From the NCBI GenBank assembly GCA_022828595.1, contig JAKGHH010000002.1, forward strand, positions 71,520,383-71,584,382: a stretch of 64,000 nucleotides of DNA, in the 5' to 3' direction. Under the pieces are notes generated by a model. It was given only the letters and a program-made list of their open reading frames with translations. It did not search any database and was not told the DNA's origin. The translations under genes were made by a program, and so were the position numbers. This document shows positions 42,222-54,200 of this stretch, in pieces; the stretch's first letter is position 1, and each line of letters begins with the position of its first letter. The DNA is from Nelumbo lutea (lineage: Eukaryota; Streptophyta; Magnoliopsida; Proteales; Nelumbonaceae).

Positions 42222-42440
42222 GCTGTGTTTGTTTGTAATGCAAATCTGAACTGGATACAAATTTTGTACGCATTTGTTTGTGACAGTAATTTGCACTTGT
42301 ACGTGATGTATTATTTGTACTTTTTGGTCTCATTTGCATCCATTAATGTGCAAACTTTGTATTTTAAAAAATTGATGTGAAATTTGCATCATTTTTCTCC
42401 TATACCTTGATTTCTTTTGGAAATGATGAAATTTAATTAA
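42222..42440. mobile_element. PIF/Tourist-like MITE (GGCTGTGTTTGG family), left portion
   Basis: It starts 'tggctgtgtttgtttgtaatg' with the family's 'gcaaat' subterminal motifs. No right terminus was found. Confidence 0.45.
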
Positions 42441-43274
42441 AACTAGAACAAAGAGAAACTACATAGACAAACTTCCAACCATCTAAGTGGGCAATGCCAC
42501 TAACATCTACTCCCAACAAAAAAAAATTGCCCTTTACCCTACAGAATGTGCAGCTAAAGTAATGTTTTTGCTTTACAAATTTAACTACAGAAAAAGATTT
42601 AGCCAAGTCTGAAATCCAATCCAATTTATCCACGAAGGTCCAAAAAACATCGACATCCCTTCTCGAACAGACATTTATAGTCACATGCAAATCCGAAATC
42701 ATCAACACTGTTTTTTTAAACCCCAAAATTTATTCTTGGTGGAGGGGTGAGCACTTTAGATCTATGCTATATATAAAAGTGTGGATGTAGTATGAAACTT
42801 TTTGAAATAAAAGTATCCTCTATTTATTTGTTTGATAAAGGGTATAAAAATCATTTTATTATATCTTTAATACTAACTTTTGTGGCTATTAAAATGTCCA
42901 TATTTATGTATTTAGTCCATCCTCTAATTGTAAGGGTTGAAAATTTAACTTCAATTATTACTTTTCACCTTATTTAATCCTCTCTCATTAAGTCTTATAC
43001 TTAAGGTATTAAATCTCATTTTCTCATATTAAATCCTACATTTAAGCTATTTTTCACTAATAAATGCTATTAATTAGATCTATGTCAAGGGAAAATTCCC
43101 CATTAATACTCTGTACTTTGAGCCTAATGCCACTTTGGTCCCCAAACTTTAAAATGTGACAATTCAGTAGCCAAACTTTTAAAATGTGAGAATCCAATAC
43201 CTACCACTAATTAGCTATTAACCAGTCATTAAGTGGCATTTGAAAAAAACACAAATGCCCTTCAAGTGTTATTT
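42441..43274. other. Intergenic, no supported gene
   Basis: A 97-codon minus-strand frame (42,726-42,433) reads like possible protein text (cysteine and aromatic residues) but has no recognisable motif or partner exons. Confidence 0.35.
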
Positions 43275-43402
43275 AATTTTCTTTATTAACCATCTAAACA
43301 TTGACAAAAAATTAACAATCTCAAATCCTTGCCTCTTCTATTCAAGAAAATTGGGGTCACCAAAATTTTTGGTCAATGTTTGGATGGTTGATAAAGAAAA
43401 TT
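43275..43402. repeat. Near-perfect 39-bp inverted repeat (hairpin)
   Basis: Arm 1 (43,275-43,313, 'aattttctttattaaccatc' onward) and arm 2 (43,364-43,402, ending 'ggttgataaagaaaatt') pair over 39 positions with three mismatches, two of which are G:U pairs in plus-strand RNA. The loop is 50 bases. It could be a foldback element remnant or, less likely, a small-RNA precursor. A 135-codon open frame (43,240-43,647) runs through it but shows no family features. Confidence 0.8.
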
Positions 43403-44331
43403 GGTCAATTCTTGGTCAATCCTTTAACAAATCCAAAAATTTGTTAATTTGGGCCAACTGCATAGTTGGCGGTGGGCACATTTGGCTGGTTGTGCTGCTC
43501 CTAGTCGATCCCAAGAGAGTGAAGTCCATCAGTTGTTACTCTTCTCATGACTTTTCAAGTTCCCTAGCCATTTTTAATCGAGAAATTGAAATCTTTGCTC
43601 TGGGGAACTCAATAGAGTGTTCTAGAATAGTTATAGAATACTTATAAGTGCATTAAAAACCTCCAAAAATTCAAATTTTGGATTTAAGTATTCAAAGAAG
43701 AAACACCCATAGGATTTTTTAACCTTAACATAATGTCTAGATTCAAATTGTAGGTGTTTTGGAAAGCTTAGGCCTCTTTCAAGCAGGAGTCCACATAGAG
43801 AAGAAGCTCTTGTTCGAGTTTGAAGGCAATAAAGCTCTATAAAGGTTGTGAGGTGATTGGGTGATAGGGGCAAGGCTTGAGCCTCAAGGAGCTTTGATGC
43901 GTAAGCCTTGGATGATAAAATTAAAATTTTCTAAATATAATCCATAAACAATAAAGACGTGAAAAAACATAACGTTAACTTTTTTTATATAATTTTATGT
44001 GACTTATTCGAAATATTTGACATGGGTTTCAATTGGAAGTTTCACTAGCAGAAGTGCTGACTATGAAATATCATGGCACTATCTCTCTTATTTTCTGAAT
44101 CTTTATCTGTTCGTTTTCTTTTCCTTCTTTGATCAGGTTTAGTTTGATTTCTTTTAGGTAATAAGAGGTATATGCAGAACGACTATAGGTTCTGCTTGGT
44201 TTCTTTAAGAGGTTCATACAAATTGCAATTTGTTCTGTAATTAGTTTCTTGTATTGTTTAATATAGCATTCAAGTAGGTCTTGACCATAATTTCCACTAA
44301 AATATTCATTTTATTTTTTGGAATGGGGCTC
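43403..44331. other. Intergenic, nothing recognised
   Basis: A 'aaggcttgagcctcaa' stretch near 43,871 resembles 'caaggcttgggcctta' near 45,640, which suggests shared repeat sequence. No boundaries were defined. Confidence 0.4.
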
Positions 44332-44943
44332 TATAGGTGTTTCAATAATGAATTGATTCAAACTCCATTAAAAGTGTTCAATGCCATTTGGCTATTGCTT
44401 GAATATAACAAATATTGATTAGAAAAGGGTCATCTTCTCCAAGATATTGCAAATTAATCTCCAATAAGTACGTCCTATAATTCAATACATTGTGCCCAAG
44501 GTTTTCGTTTAAATAGAAGTTACATATAGCATATGTTCGGTTCCGTGGGCATTTATTGAAAAATGCCACCACATCAATGCTATATAGGCGTTGGGTGAAT
44601 TTGGTTTCGATCAGGGCACATCCTTCTCGAGCAGCGTTTACAGCCTTGCATTGAGAATATCTCCCTATTCATGTACTTTATTTCATGGGGAGATATTCCC
44701 AATGCAAGGTTGCAAAAGGTAGTTGGAACATTGTGGGTATAAGCTTGCCTTGATGGTTTCACCATTTATTAAATAAATACTAGAAAACTGAAACACTTTG
44801 ATTTATATGCATGATACATTTGGGGAAACGCCAAATTTATGTTTCCCCCAATGCTTGGGCATTTCTTGAAATAAAGTGTTGATGTGACACACTTTATCTA
44901 AGGTGAGAAGCAACTTTATGGAGTGTTACTTGAAACACCTATA
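44332..44943. mobile_element. Foldback MITE with TATAGGTGTTTCAA termini, about 612 bp
   Basis: 'tataggtgtttcaa' at 44,332-44,345 is exactly inverted as 'ttgaaacacctata' at 44,930-44,943. A second, inner inverted repeat ('agccttgcattgagaatatc' and 'gatattcccaatgcaaggtt') lies at about 44,642-44,715. Sequence just outside the right end and inside it is shared with 28,065-28,319. TA flanks may be part of the terminus or the target. Confidence 0.6.
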
Positions 44944-45176
44944 AAAGTCCAACAAAATAGAAAAAACAAAAAACATTTAAAATAGCATTTTTCAGATAAA
45001 ACAATATTTATCAAAATATACGCATAATCTACTAATTAAGGCTTTGTTTTAATGTGAACCTATTTGGGCATCGTAAAATCATGGTCATGAAGAAAACAAC
45101 AAAAAAACTGCCGAACAAAACTTTGTCTCAATCTAGCAAGACTTTGGTTCAATCTGCTATAAAAAATTAATTCAAT

Positions 45177-45470
45177 CTAACAGGGCTCTATTACTAAACA
45201 AATTAAAACCCCATGAACCTATATACTAGTTCATCTCTCATATATAGTTTCACATTTCTCCGTTCAGTTTCTCCTCTCAAACTCTTTGTTTTCTAGTTCG
45301 AAAATAGCAACTGAAAACAAGCCCTAACAGGGCTCTATTACTAAACAAATTAAAACCCCATGAACCTATATACTAGTTCATCTCTCATATATAGTTTCAC
45401 ATTTCTCCGTTCAGTTTCTCCTCTCAAACTCTTTGTTTTCTAGTTCGAAAATAGCAACTGAAAACAAGCC
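45177..45470 (+). repeat. 147-bp perfect tandem duplication
   Basis: Units 45,177-45,323 and 45,324-45,470 appear identical and are followed by CTAAC, the same five bases that start each unit. This indicates duplication between CTAAC microhomologies very recently, since no difference was seen. Confidence 0.93.
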
Positions 45471-45928
45471 CTAACCTTTGAGTTTTGAAACTATTTGCTT
45501 TTAGTCCCCATTTACCCTATAAAACCTAAAAACATGGTTAAAATTTATCCTTAATATAAAGTAACAATACGTGAAGCACACACCTTGAAGATGACAAGGC
45601 TAAAGGCCAAAAGGACGTACAACTCTACCGACTCAAGGCTTGGGCCTTAGCAATGGAACAAAGGACTATCAAGGCGTAGCCTTTGGCCTCACCTCAACAG
45701 TCTTCTAAAACCATGTGAAGATGTCTACTTCACCATCATCGACTGTTGAAGCAAAATAATGTTCAAGTTCTCCACTTTGGGAGGACGTGTCCTACTCTCC
45801 CTCTGTCATCCTCTTGACTTGAAATTGTTTTTGTTCCATCGGTGAATCTTGTTGTTTTACTTTTGATATATTCGTCTTGCTTAAATTATATAGTGTGTTC
45901 TTGTTAGGATACTCTAAGTAGTACCACG
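45471..45928. other. Intergenic, nothing recognised
   Basis: No supported gene. Confidence 0.45.
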
Positions 45929-46636
45929 TAGGGGTGTCTACTATTCAATTAAAACCAAAGATATCGGTTTTGGTTAAGGGATGTTTGGAACCGTGGCCGT
46001 TTTTCAAAAAAATGGTGCCACGTCGGTCCATATAGGCATTTCAACAAATGCCCATGTATCTCACCGTTTGGTTCAGCTGATTATTAAAAAACCGGGCATA
46101 CCTCGAAAATCAGAACTCCACCGATGCATGAAACGCCAAATTATTGGTGAACCGTTTCCCCCAACGGCTGACTGATGTGTATCCTATGTGGTGCTTACCT
46201 GTCAGCACATACATGAAAAACGGTGATGAAAATCACCTTACCAAACAACATAGTATTGCTCACTGCCTACGTGACAGACGCGTTTTTTTGTGAAAAACGG
46301 GTCTTGGAAGCATAGGCATTTTTTCTTGAAAATCGGTCCCAAAAAGTGCCCACGCTTCCAAACACCATGTAATTCGATTTTCGGTTTCAATTTTTAGAAT
46401 TAAAAATTCGATTAATCGAATTAACTGAAATTTTTATTATTATATATAATATATAATATATATAACATATAATTATATATTATAGATTATAATATATAAT
46501 AAAGTATATATTATTAAAATTTGGTTTTAACTGAAATAACCGAAAATCATACCAAAAATTTTGGTTTCGGTTCAATTTTTAAAATTTCAGATTATTTGGT
46601 TTGATTTTTAATGGAATAAACTGAATGCTCACCCCT
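45929..46636. mobile_element. hAT-like MITE with GGTTTTGGTT-rich interior, split by a Tourist-like MITE
   Basis: The left end 'taggggtgtctactattc' and the right end 'gaatgctcaccccctt'-type 'gaatgctcacccctt' are inverted with mismatches. The interior repeats 'ttcggttt' and 'aaccgaaa' around an AT-rich core. No matching flanks were found. Similar elements occur at 9,298 and 63,729. Confidence 0.55.
45978..46369. mobile_element. PIF/Tourist-like MITE, 392 bp, nested
   Basis: The left end 'gggatgtttggaaccgtgg' and the right end 'ccacgcttccaaacaccatg' are inverted, and TAA flanks both sides (45,975-45,977 and 46,370-46,372). Inner arms 'aggcatttcaacaaatgccc' add a second hairpin. It interrupts the GGTTTTGG-rich hAT-like MITE. 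Confidence 0.8.
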
Positions 46637-47743
46637 TGGCTCGTACATCATATTAAGTGTGAGTATAATCCAATTAATTGGAAAGATTCCACTAATTTTG
46701 AGCAACAATTTGTAATTGTTTACTTCATTTTTTTGCTCATGCATCATGTACAAATAATGCTTATGCTTATGCTCGCATATCATATATGTAGCTTTGTACC
46801 AATGCATGTAGGCTAGGCTAGGAAACAGGCTTTTTGGGACCTATGAGGACAATTCTACTCTTTTAAACACTCTAATAGATGAATTGAGTAGTCAAAACTG
46901 AGGTACCACTAATTCTATACTGAAATAGGCCTGGTGTGGCCAGTAGTTCTCTAAAGGAATGAGTCTCACACAAAGCATATAACTCGACAGAAACTAGGAA
47001 CACTGCAACAGTGGCGAATTGAAACAGAAGTATCTAAGTAACACAATCCTCTTGGTTTTGCAACCTTTCAAGGTAGTGGCCTTAGTTTCTAATCACGTAA
47101 ACAAACAGTAAGGGTTTGGGTTCTCCGAATCTCTGTGGCTCTAGAACAAGGCCAACAAGAGAGAAGGAACAACAGATACAATGCCCGAAGGCAAAACTCT
47201 GATCTGAACCATATTAATTAGATTCTAAAATGTTGGTGGCTATTACAGGGTGCCAAAATATTGTACAAAAATGGCTAAACAAGAAAGAAAAGATCCGTAG
47301 ACGTACACTGATAATAAGCCTATAATGGGCAGGTCAGCTCGATAAGAATGCAGCTGACGACAGGAGAATGGGTCGGTATCAAAGCTCTGGCATAGTGGCA
47401 AGATCACAAGGTGAGGGCTGTTCTCTCGTGCTATCTTGCGGAGTGGGAAGACAGAATTGATCAGCGATCATTGCAATCTTCTGATGATCTCGTAGCTTCA
47501 TAGCATGGGTTCTTCCGGGTCTCATCATCTATTACTCAGACTCGCTGATCTCTACAATCTTGCTTGCAATCTGGGGTTGCAATCTTGGTTCTCGTGGGCT
47601 GCATCAAGGCCAAAACATATAGCAAATTTAAGTCCCAAAGGATAAAGGAATGAAGTGGAGACCCGAATTTTAATTCCAAGCAAGCCTGTGGTTAGGGATT
47701 GGTTATGGAGTCATCAGATGATAGGAAAAATCATATTGCAACC
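46637..47743. other. Intergenic, no supported gene
   Basis: Short complementary open frames at 46,592-46,816 are chance. From about 46,820 to 47,640 the composition is less AT-rich and could be old retroelement sequence, but no domain or LTR pair was found. Confidence 0.35.
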
Positions 47744-47787
47744 TCTTCCTTCTTCTTCTTCTTCTTCTTCTTCTTCTTCTTCTTCCA
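47744..47787. repeat. (CTT)n microsatellite
   Basis: About 14 consecutive TTC/CTT units. Confidence 0.95.
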
Positions 47788-48836
47788 TTTCCTTAATTTA
47801 TTATGATAGGAAAAATCAGGTGGTGATTCCCACGGCCCTGCTAGGTGGCATGGTACTCTCATCACTGTCCTGCACAGTAGGTAGGGATGACAACCGGGTG
47901 TGTTCGATGATGGTTTTTTAAATTCTAGGTCCTATCTACCTCTCTAAACCTCTCAATCCATACTCCCTCTAAAACCCATAGTGGGATGGGTTTTCAAAAT
48001 CCAAATTCTCTCAGCACATGAAAATGCAAAACCCTTTTCTGACACTACCCTAGGGGTGGTTGGGTTTAGAACCCGTATCTAATTTTCTATTATTTCTTGT
48101 CATATGCAAGTAATAAATAAATAAAATAACACAAATAAACAACAAAATTTCTAATTACTTGATTGAGGCATATAAAAAATATATATATAAATTATCCCTC
48201 ATGCAAAATTTAAAATATTATTAAATTCAAGACCTAGTACATAAAGTTTATATTGCTTTCCAACAATATACCATTGAGGGGTTGGGTTTAGCCTAATACT
48301 GTACCCTATCCATACCCGTATAAGTTGTAGAATTCCAAAACGTTCCCCCCCTCCCCACCAACCCATGTTCATTAGATAGAGGAACCTTTAAATTTGCCAT
48401 TTAAACCCTATAGTCAGATCAACTTTATTTTAAGTTTGTTTTAAAGTTTTGTTGGATTAACAATTGTACGTATTATACACATTTTTCAATTTATTTTGAA
48501 ATATTTTAAACAGAGTAAAACAGGATTCATGTAATTAATTAACCCCATATAGTTGGGATAAGACTTGAATGGTGATAACATTTTTCAAATTTTTATTATA
48601 CTAAGAAGTTTCCACAGTATAGAAGGGTGAAACTAGATTCATGAAGCCACAGACTAGCTTTCAATTTCCTTGGATCGGTTGGATTACTTCACTTAATAAA
48701 TGACAAGTACACCAAATCCTCCTCCGAATAAATTAAACAGACAATGGAGTTATAGCCTAAAATATGTTTAGATACAAAAGCATCAACAATCATTACTCAC
48801 ACCAACCTGAAATTCTCTTGGCCAATGACCCCTTGG
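47788..48836. other. Intergenic; possible hAT-like relic
   Basis: A 'gtagggatgacaaccggg' start near 47,880 and 'ctatccatacccgta' near 48,306 hint at an old element with an AT-rich core, without a target duplication. No gene was recognised. Confidence 0.3.
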
Positions 48837-49112
48837 TCAAGATAAACACAATCGTCTCTCCCTCTGCAGGTACGCTGGTTTGAACTTCAATGGGGCCCAC
48901 TCACTTATTGGCGACGTACTTTTGGATCCACTCAATAATTTCTGCTTTACCGAGCCCGAACAGCAAGAGCACACACAACACAATTTGTGATCACTCAGTA
49001 AAAGGGTAGAGCCAGGCTCAGGGACCAAGGATGTATTCGCAATAAAGAGAGGAACACATAAGAAAAGAATAGCCAAGCTAGCTACAAAAGAACGGTTCAA
49101 TCCATGGCCCAC
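48837..49112 (-). CDS. Candidate small secreted cysteine-rich peptide or first exon (unidentified)
   Basis: A 91-codon frame starts MGHGLNRS and continues with a hydrophobic core 'FVASLAILFLCVPLFIA', the form of a secretory signal peptide with a plausible cleavage near residue 25-27. A 'CCVCSCC' cluster follows at about residues 45-51, then a basic C-terminus. A donor-like 'cggtaaag' after 'SCCSGS' would allow this to be only the first exon. I do not recognise a known peptide family and see no neighbouring exons. It may equally be a chance open frame. Confidence 0.25.
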   Translation of the reverse strand: MGHGLNRSFVASLAILFLCVPLFIANTSLVPEPGSTLLLSDHKLCCVCSCCSGSVKQKLLSGSKSTSPISEWAPLKFKPAYLQRERRLCLS

Positions 49113-49802
49113 CCACGAGTACTTTCTGTTGATATTTGTTTTATCAGAGCTTTATCACCCAAAACAACAAATAAATGAGACAGAGACCGTGAAGTAAGTC
49201 GGTGAGATGAGATAAACCACTTCTGTCGACTAAGTTGTGACTCAGTGAGGGCGACCAGCTGATACCCTCCATCCCCAAACCGTTGAATTTGCAGAAGGCA
49301 GAGGGATCATGCCCGTAAAAAGTGAGGGCCCTTACTAATCACATTAGAGAGCCCTCATTGAAACACTTATTTTTGCCAAGTATGGAAGTAGAAACTTGGA
49401 GGAAGAAATTAGCCATCAGTATCAAAAGAGATCAAAATTCTTTGTAGATCAGTACTTAGCACAGGAAATGATGAAGAAACTCTGAAAATGTAGTGAGAAT
49501 CAAAACTTCAAGAGGGTTTCACTTGAATTCCAATTTCCTTTCTCAGAATTTTGGAAGTAATAGATACAAGAGAAGGGGCAGATACCTCACTGACAACTTT
49601 TATAATTTTAGAATACATGTCTTTTTTTCTTGAGTGGGAAATAGAAAGCTGTAGTTGATGGGATGGTGTCCTACCGTCCTGGTAGAAACTTGGAGTTTTC
49701 GGTAGTTTTTGGAACAACCAAAGCCTATGTAATTTGTGGGTTTCAGTGATTTTCCTAGATATGGCTTGAGGGACCATTTGAGTAGTTGAAACTTGAAACT
49801 AG
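49113..49802. other. Intergenic, no supported gene
   Basis: Overlapping minus-strand frames of 87-89 codons at 49,508-49,863 lack recognisable features. Confidence 0.4.
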
Positions 49803-50059
49803 GGTTCCATTTGTTTATAGTGCAATTTCCTTTGCACGAATACAAATGCAATGAGAGTGTCAACGAGAAGAGTAAGAATGTAACTTCTGATTCACTTTGG
49901 CTTTTGGGTATTTTCTTTTACTTTGCTTCAGGTTTTGTTTTATTTCATCAATATTACAAAGACAAAAGAAGCCACAAGCTGAAACAAATTAATCAGATTT
50001 TGCAACCCCATAATTTTGCACCACTACAAATGAAATTGATGAAGTGCAAACAAACCCCA
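49803..50059. mobile_element. PIF/Tourist-like MITE (GGCTGTGTTTGG family relative)
   Basis: The left end 'ggttccatttgtttatagtg' and the right end 'gaagtgcaaacaaacccc' are loosely inverted, with 'gcaatttcctttgc' and 'caaatgaaattgatg' inner arms as in the family. This is the last recognisable MITE before the YABBY gene. Confidence 0.45.
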
Positions 50060-50649
50060 GATCAGTGGACCGGCTTTGGGACTGAAAAAAGAGTCTGAAA
50101 ATGCTTGGAACTTTGATCATTTAAGAATTTCGTCTGTTTAGTATTGACAACAACTTTAGATGTTGGAGGTGATAAGTATTAGTTGATTTGATTGGATGGA
50201 AGTTGCTTCTTAGCTAGAGATCTTAATGGAATTCACGGATGACCAGTTGGGGTTCGTAATTGCCTTTATCTGCGCATCCATGCAGGAAGAAAAGGCCGAT
50301 CTCTACAGCTAGTACTCTCTCTCTCTCTCTCTCTCTCTCCTCCAATCAACTACTTTAGGCAGTTTCCCTACAAATAAAAAGGTGTAATTTCCATTAAATT
50401 AAAGCTCTTATGGTGGTTACAATGTGGTTTCACCCTCTTTGATCTACGATTTTTCTTCGTTTATTGTAGATCTATCAGTTTAGCAGGATGATAATTAACA
50501 ATGTAAGGGGAAGTTTAGAAAAGTTATGTGGAGTAAATATTGCAGAGTAAGTACTGTTTACTATCTCTCTCTTTAAAGTCTCTATTTCTCTCTCGTATCT
50601 AGACATTCTAACCATTAATATCTGGCGCGTCCCCTAGCTAGTTCCCTAG
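50060..50649. promoter_or_regulatory. Upstream region of the YABBY gene
   Basis: It lies directly upstream of the CT-rich leader. It contains a (CT)n run (50,315-50,339) and a TATA-like 'acaaataaaaagg' (about 50,369-50,381), but the transcription start is not determined by sequence alone. No specific binding site is claimed. Confidence 0.3.
50315..50339. repeat. (CT)n microsatellite upstream of YABBY
   Basis: A run of about 25 bases of CT on the sense strand. CT/GA tracts are common near plant promoters. Confidence 0.9.
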
Positions 50650-51098
50650 GGAAGCTAGGACAGATGGAGTATAGAGAGTCTCACCCACTCATTCACTCAA
50701 TCATAACACTCTCTCTCTCTCTTTCAGATTCAGAGGCGCACACACAGAGTGTCACACCCACACACATACAAGAGCAGACAGAACCTAGAACCAGCCAATC
50801 CAGAAAAACCGCTTTTTTCCACATCATAAAACCACTCTTCCGTACTCCCACCTTGCTATCCTCCACTCCGGTTTTTCCTCCCGACCCGACCAATCCCATC
50901 GCTCATCTTTGTTATTTGTACAAAAGATCTCTATACTCCTTAAAAATCCAACGACATCCCCCACCATTCTTTCTCTCTCTCTCTCTCGTTACTCCTGCTG
51001 CTGCTGGCTTCTTTCTCCACAGCTTTGTTCATCTTCATTATCTCCTTTCCTTTTCTAGCCAATTCTCTCGGATCTGGAGATCGAAAATTCACCAGAAA
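50650..51098 (+). other. CT-rich probable 5' leader of the YABBY gene
   Basis: Pyrimidine-rich sequence with few stops precedes the YABBY start codon. An upstream ATG at 50,664 is in frame with the YABBY start and no stop intervenes over 145 codons. The upstream text is low-complexity (serine, leucine, proline, histidine) and lacks YABBY family character, so untranslated leader is the better reading. Confidence 0.5.
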
Positions 51099-51169
51099 AT
51101 GTCACTCGACGTCGCATCTGAACATGTTTGCTATGTCCACTGCAACTTTTGCAACACTATTTTAGCGGT

Positions 51170-51228
<59 letters not shown>

Positions 51229-54200
51229 CTTAATCTTTAAGAAGCTGCTTCACAGGCTTGTCCAATTACATATTCCAATTACACTCAGGTTGCAGTCTAT
51301 ATAACTAGTACAAAAACCTGGTTTAATTTTTCCATAATATTTACGCGGCAGCTTTGATATGGCTAAGTGGATTTCTGTTCATATACATCCAAATTCTATA
51401 GTTTTGGAGAAAAAAGAAAATTGTCAGGCCTTGGATTTTGATGTGATGATCCAAATTCACAAATAAAGACAACTTCATGACTCAGTTCATGTACAGAAAG
51501 AAATTTCTTTTCACGTCAACAAGTAATTTGTGATGATTATTAAGTGGTCTTACCAGTCCCAGGACCTTATATATAATTTCTTGATTCAAAATTCTGAATC
51601 TTCAAAGAACAAATGTTCATCAACGTTTATTGTTACTTAGAAACCTCTCAAATATTACAGTAAGCTACAACTCCCACTGTATTTGGTTGGTTTTGATTTG
51701 TTAATATAGTTATATATCATAGAGTAATAGAAAAATAAGGCAAGTCGATCAAAATCTTCAGTCCTGTCAACTGAAAACAATTCCCCAAAACTGAAAGACA
51801 ATTTCATCATTCAACTCTTCTTAGGCTTTTAGCCCAATATTTACCTGGGTTAGGGATAGCTTGGACATCATATTTTCAAAACCAAGAGCTGCCTTCACCA
51901 TGATAATCTTGCGCGGTTCACCAGAAATAATCCGGGCATCTTCCATCCATATGAAAAGAGAATATCGGTTATGTTTAGGGGTAGGAGTAGGTCGTAGGGT
52001 TCCCCACAGACCAAGAGATGAGTCAAATTGGAGCTTTTCACGTTTTATGGTTTTCTTGAACTGACGTCTCTAGTATCTCCACTGGAACAAGACTGTTTTT
52101 GTTGCTTTAGTTCTAGCTTTCTAAACCCAAAAGCTCCCTTGATCATGACAATCGTTTCTTTTTCCTCTTTCTCTCCCTCTCTCTCTCTCTCGCTCGCTCA
52201 CGCTCTCTGCAAAACCAGTAAGATATTTCTACAGTCTATGTTTGGAGTTAGTTCTAGGGTTAGTTAGGTCTTGTGGTTTCTCAAGAATCAAAATACAGTT
52301 GAACTTGGAAAATTTCCACATTCTTAGATCTACCCACTTTCTTGAATTCCTGTACAAATATGTGTTACTTTCCTGGTTATAATTTCCATTTATTGTCTAC
52401 TAGTAATATTTTTTTTTCGGTAATTATTAATAGTCTTGTTATTTATATTTATCCTATATGGCTACAACTATGTAACAACTTACACAGTTTCTCTCGATGG
52501 CTTTATTCGTTATAATTTGTTTCTGGGGTGTGGGTTCTCATCCTCTAATATAACCCTATCTACGTACGCCATTGAATCTACATTCTAAATCAAGATTTTA
52601 TCTCTTTTTTGGCGTTGGATTCCAAAATTCAACACCATTTGAAGCTTTTTACAAACGCTGCTTTTCTTTCTTTTGCAAACTCCTTTCATCATAACAGGTC
52701 TTCTTTAACAGAACCTTTAAAGCTTTCCTTTATTATCTTTTTCGCTTTGGTTTTGCTAAATCAGAACTGTAATTTCAATTGCTGCAACAAGAGCAGTAGA
52801 TCTGCTGCTTTACCACCACCACCCTCCCACCTAAATCCTGAGACCCCTCCCCCTCCGCCATGTTCGAGAGTTGTGTGTAGTGGGCTTTATGGTTTTCGTT
52901 CCAGTCACGTCTTTTTCAAGCTCTGTCTCTCTCCAGCACATTTTCTTTTCATTAATATCTCTTCTTGCTTTTGGTGTCAGAGAAAAAAAGTCGGGCGCAC
53001 CGAAAGGGATGAGAGCTAGACAGACTGTATATCTTAAGCCTTATCCATGTAAGGCTCGAGATATTGAGCCTTGAGGAGACGTTCGTCTAGAACAAAGAAA
53101 TATTTAATGCAGAAAAATAAAAGCTTCACTCTTCTTCTTCTTCTTCTTCTTCTTCTTCTTCTCTCTCTCTCTCTCTCATGTTTATGTCCCTTCTTGCTCA
53201 ACTTCTTCCCTTCCCCCACCCTTTTTCTCATACTATGAGCAGCTATTACTCAGTTGATTCCTTAATGATTGAATATAGGAAGTAATTAATGGATTCCATC
53301 TAGTGAGCAACTGGTGAAAGTTATAGGCATACGGGCTTTCTTAGAGTTCAGAACAAAAGCAAATGGGTCTGTGATATATTTTCTGTCTCTAAACTACAGA
53401 TAATTAATTGAAAAGGATGTTATCCATTGAAGACAAATAAAAGGAGTACACCAGAAACACTGTTATCTGCGGAACAATGAAGTAGTGAAATCAAAGAAAA
53501 TAACTGAGTTTGTTGAATGCAATTAATGACAAGTTGGAAAGCGGTTGAGTTATTCGAAATGTTCTTTCTTCAAACTTATATTTAGAAAAGGCAAATTATT
53601 ACTCATTACTGATCTATATAAATATTTTGTTCAATTACTAATCGATCAACTTGAAACTATAGAGTCATTTTTTTTTCTTGCCTTCGCAGGTTAGCGTTCC
53701 AAGCACCAGTTTATACAATGTTGTAACGGTTAGATGTGGGCATTGTGCTAACCTGCTGTCTGTGAACATGGGTGCTCTACTACAGCCACTCCCTCTTCAA
53801 GATATTCAGGTATGAAAAACTTCTGCTCATTCATGAAGGAGGGAAATTAAAGGCTAGTCTTTCATGGAAGGGGGTTCTCGTTTTAATGGGTCATTTTTTT
53901 TCCTAAATTGAAGTTTTGATCTAAAAATGTTACTATCAAACTAATTCTTCAGATGGGCTTTCACACTGTTTCAGTTTGATTTGATCGGTTCTTTTATTGT
54001 TATTTTTCATGCAACAGAGCTTGGTATCTTCTATACCATGCACAATGGTGCAAAATTAAAAGTTCCAATCAAAATAGTTGATTTCTCTTCTTTGTTGAAG
54101 TAGGATACTTATTTATGAGTTGAGATTTTCATAGGGGAGAGGGAAAGATGAAATCCCTAGTCACCCTTAAAAATTTAAATAAAAAATGAAAAGAACAAGG

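Noticed and set aside
43240..43647. 135-codon open frame
   Set aside because: It runs through the 39-bp inverted repeat and has no family features or splice context.
52609..53019. 136-codon open frame within YABBY intron 1
   Set aside because: It lies between YABBY exons 1 and 2 on the same strand, has no recognisable domain, and its composition follows the CT-rich intron.
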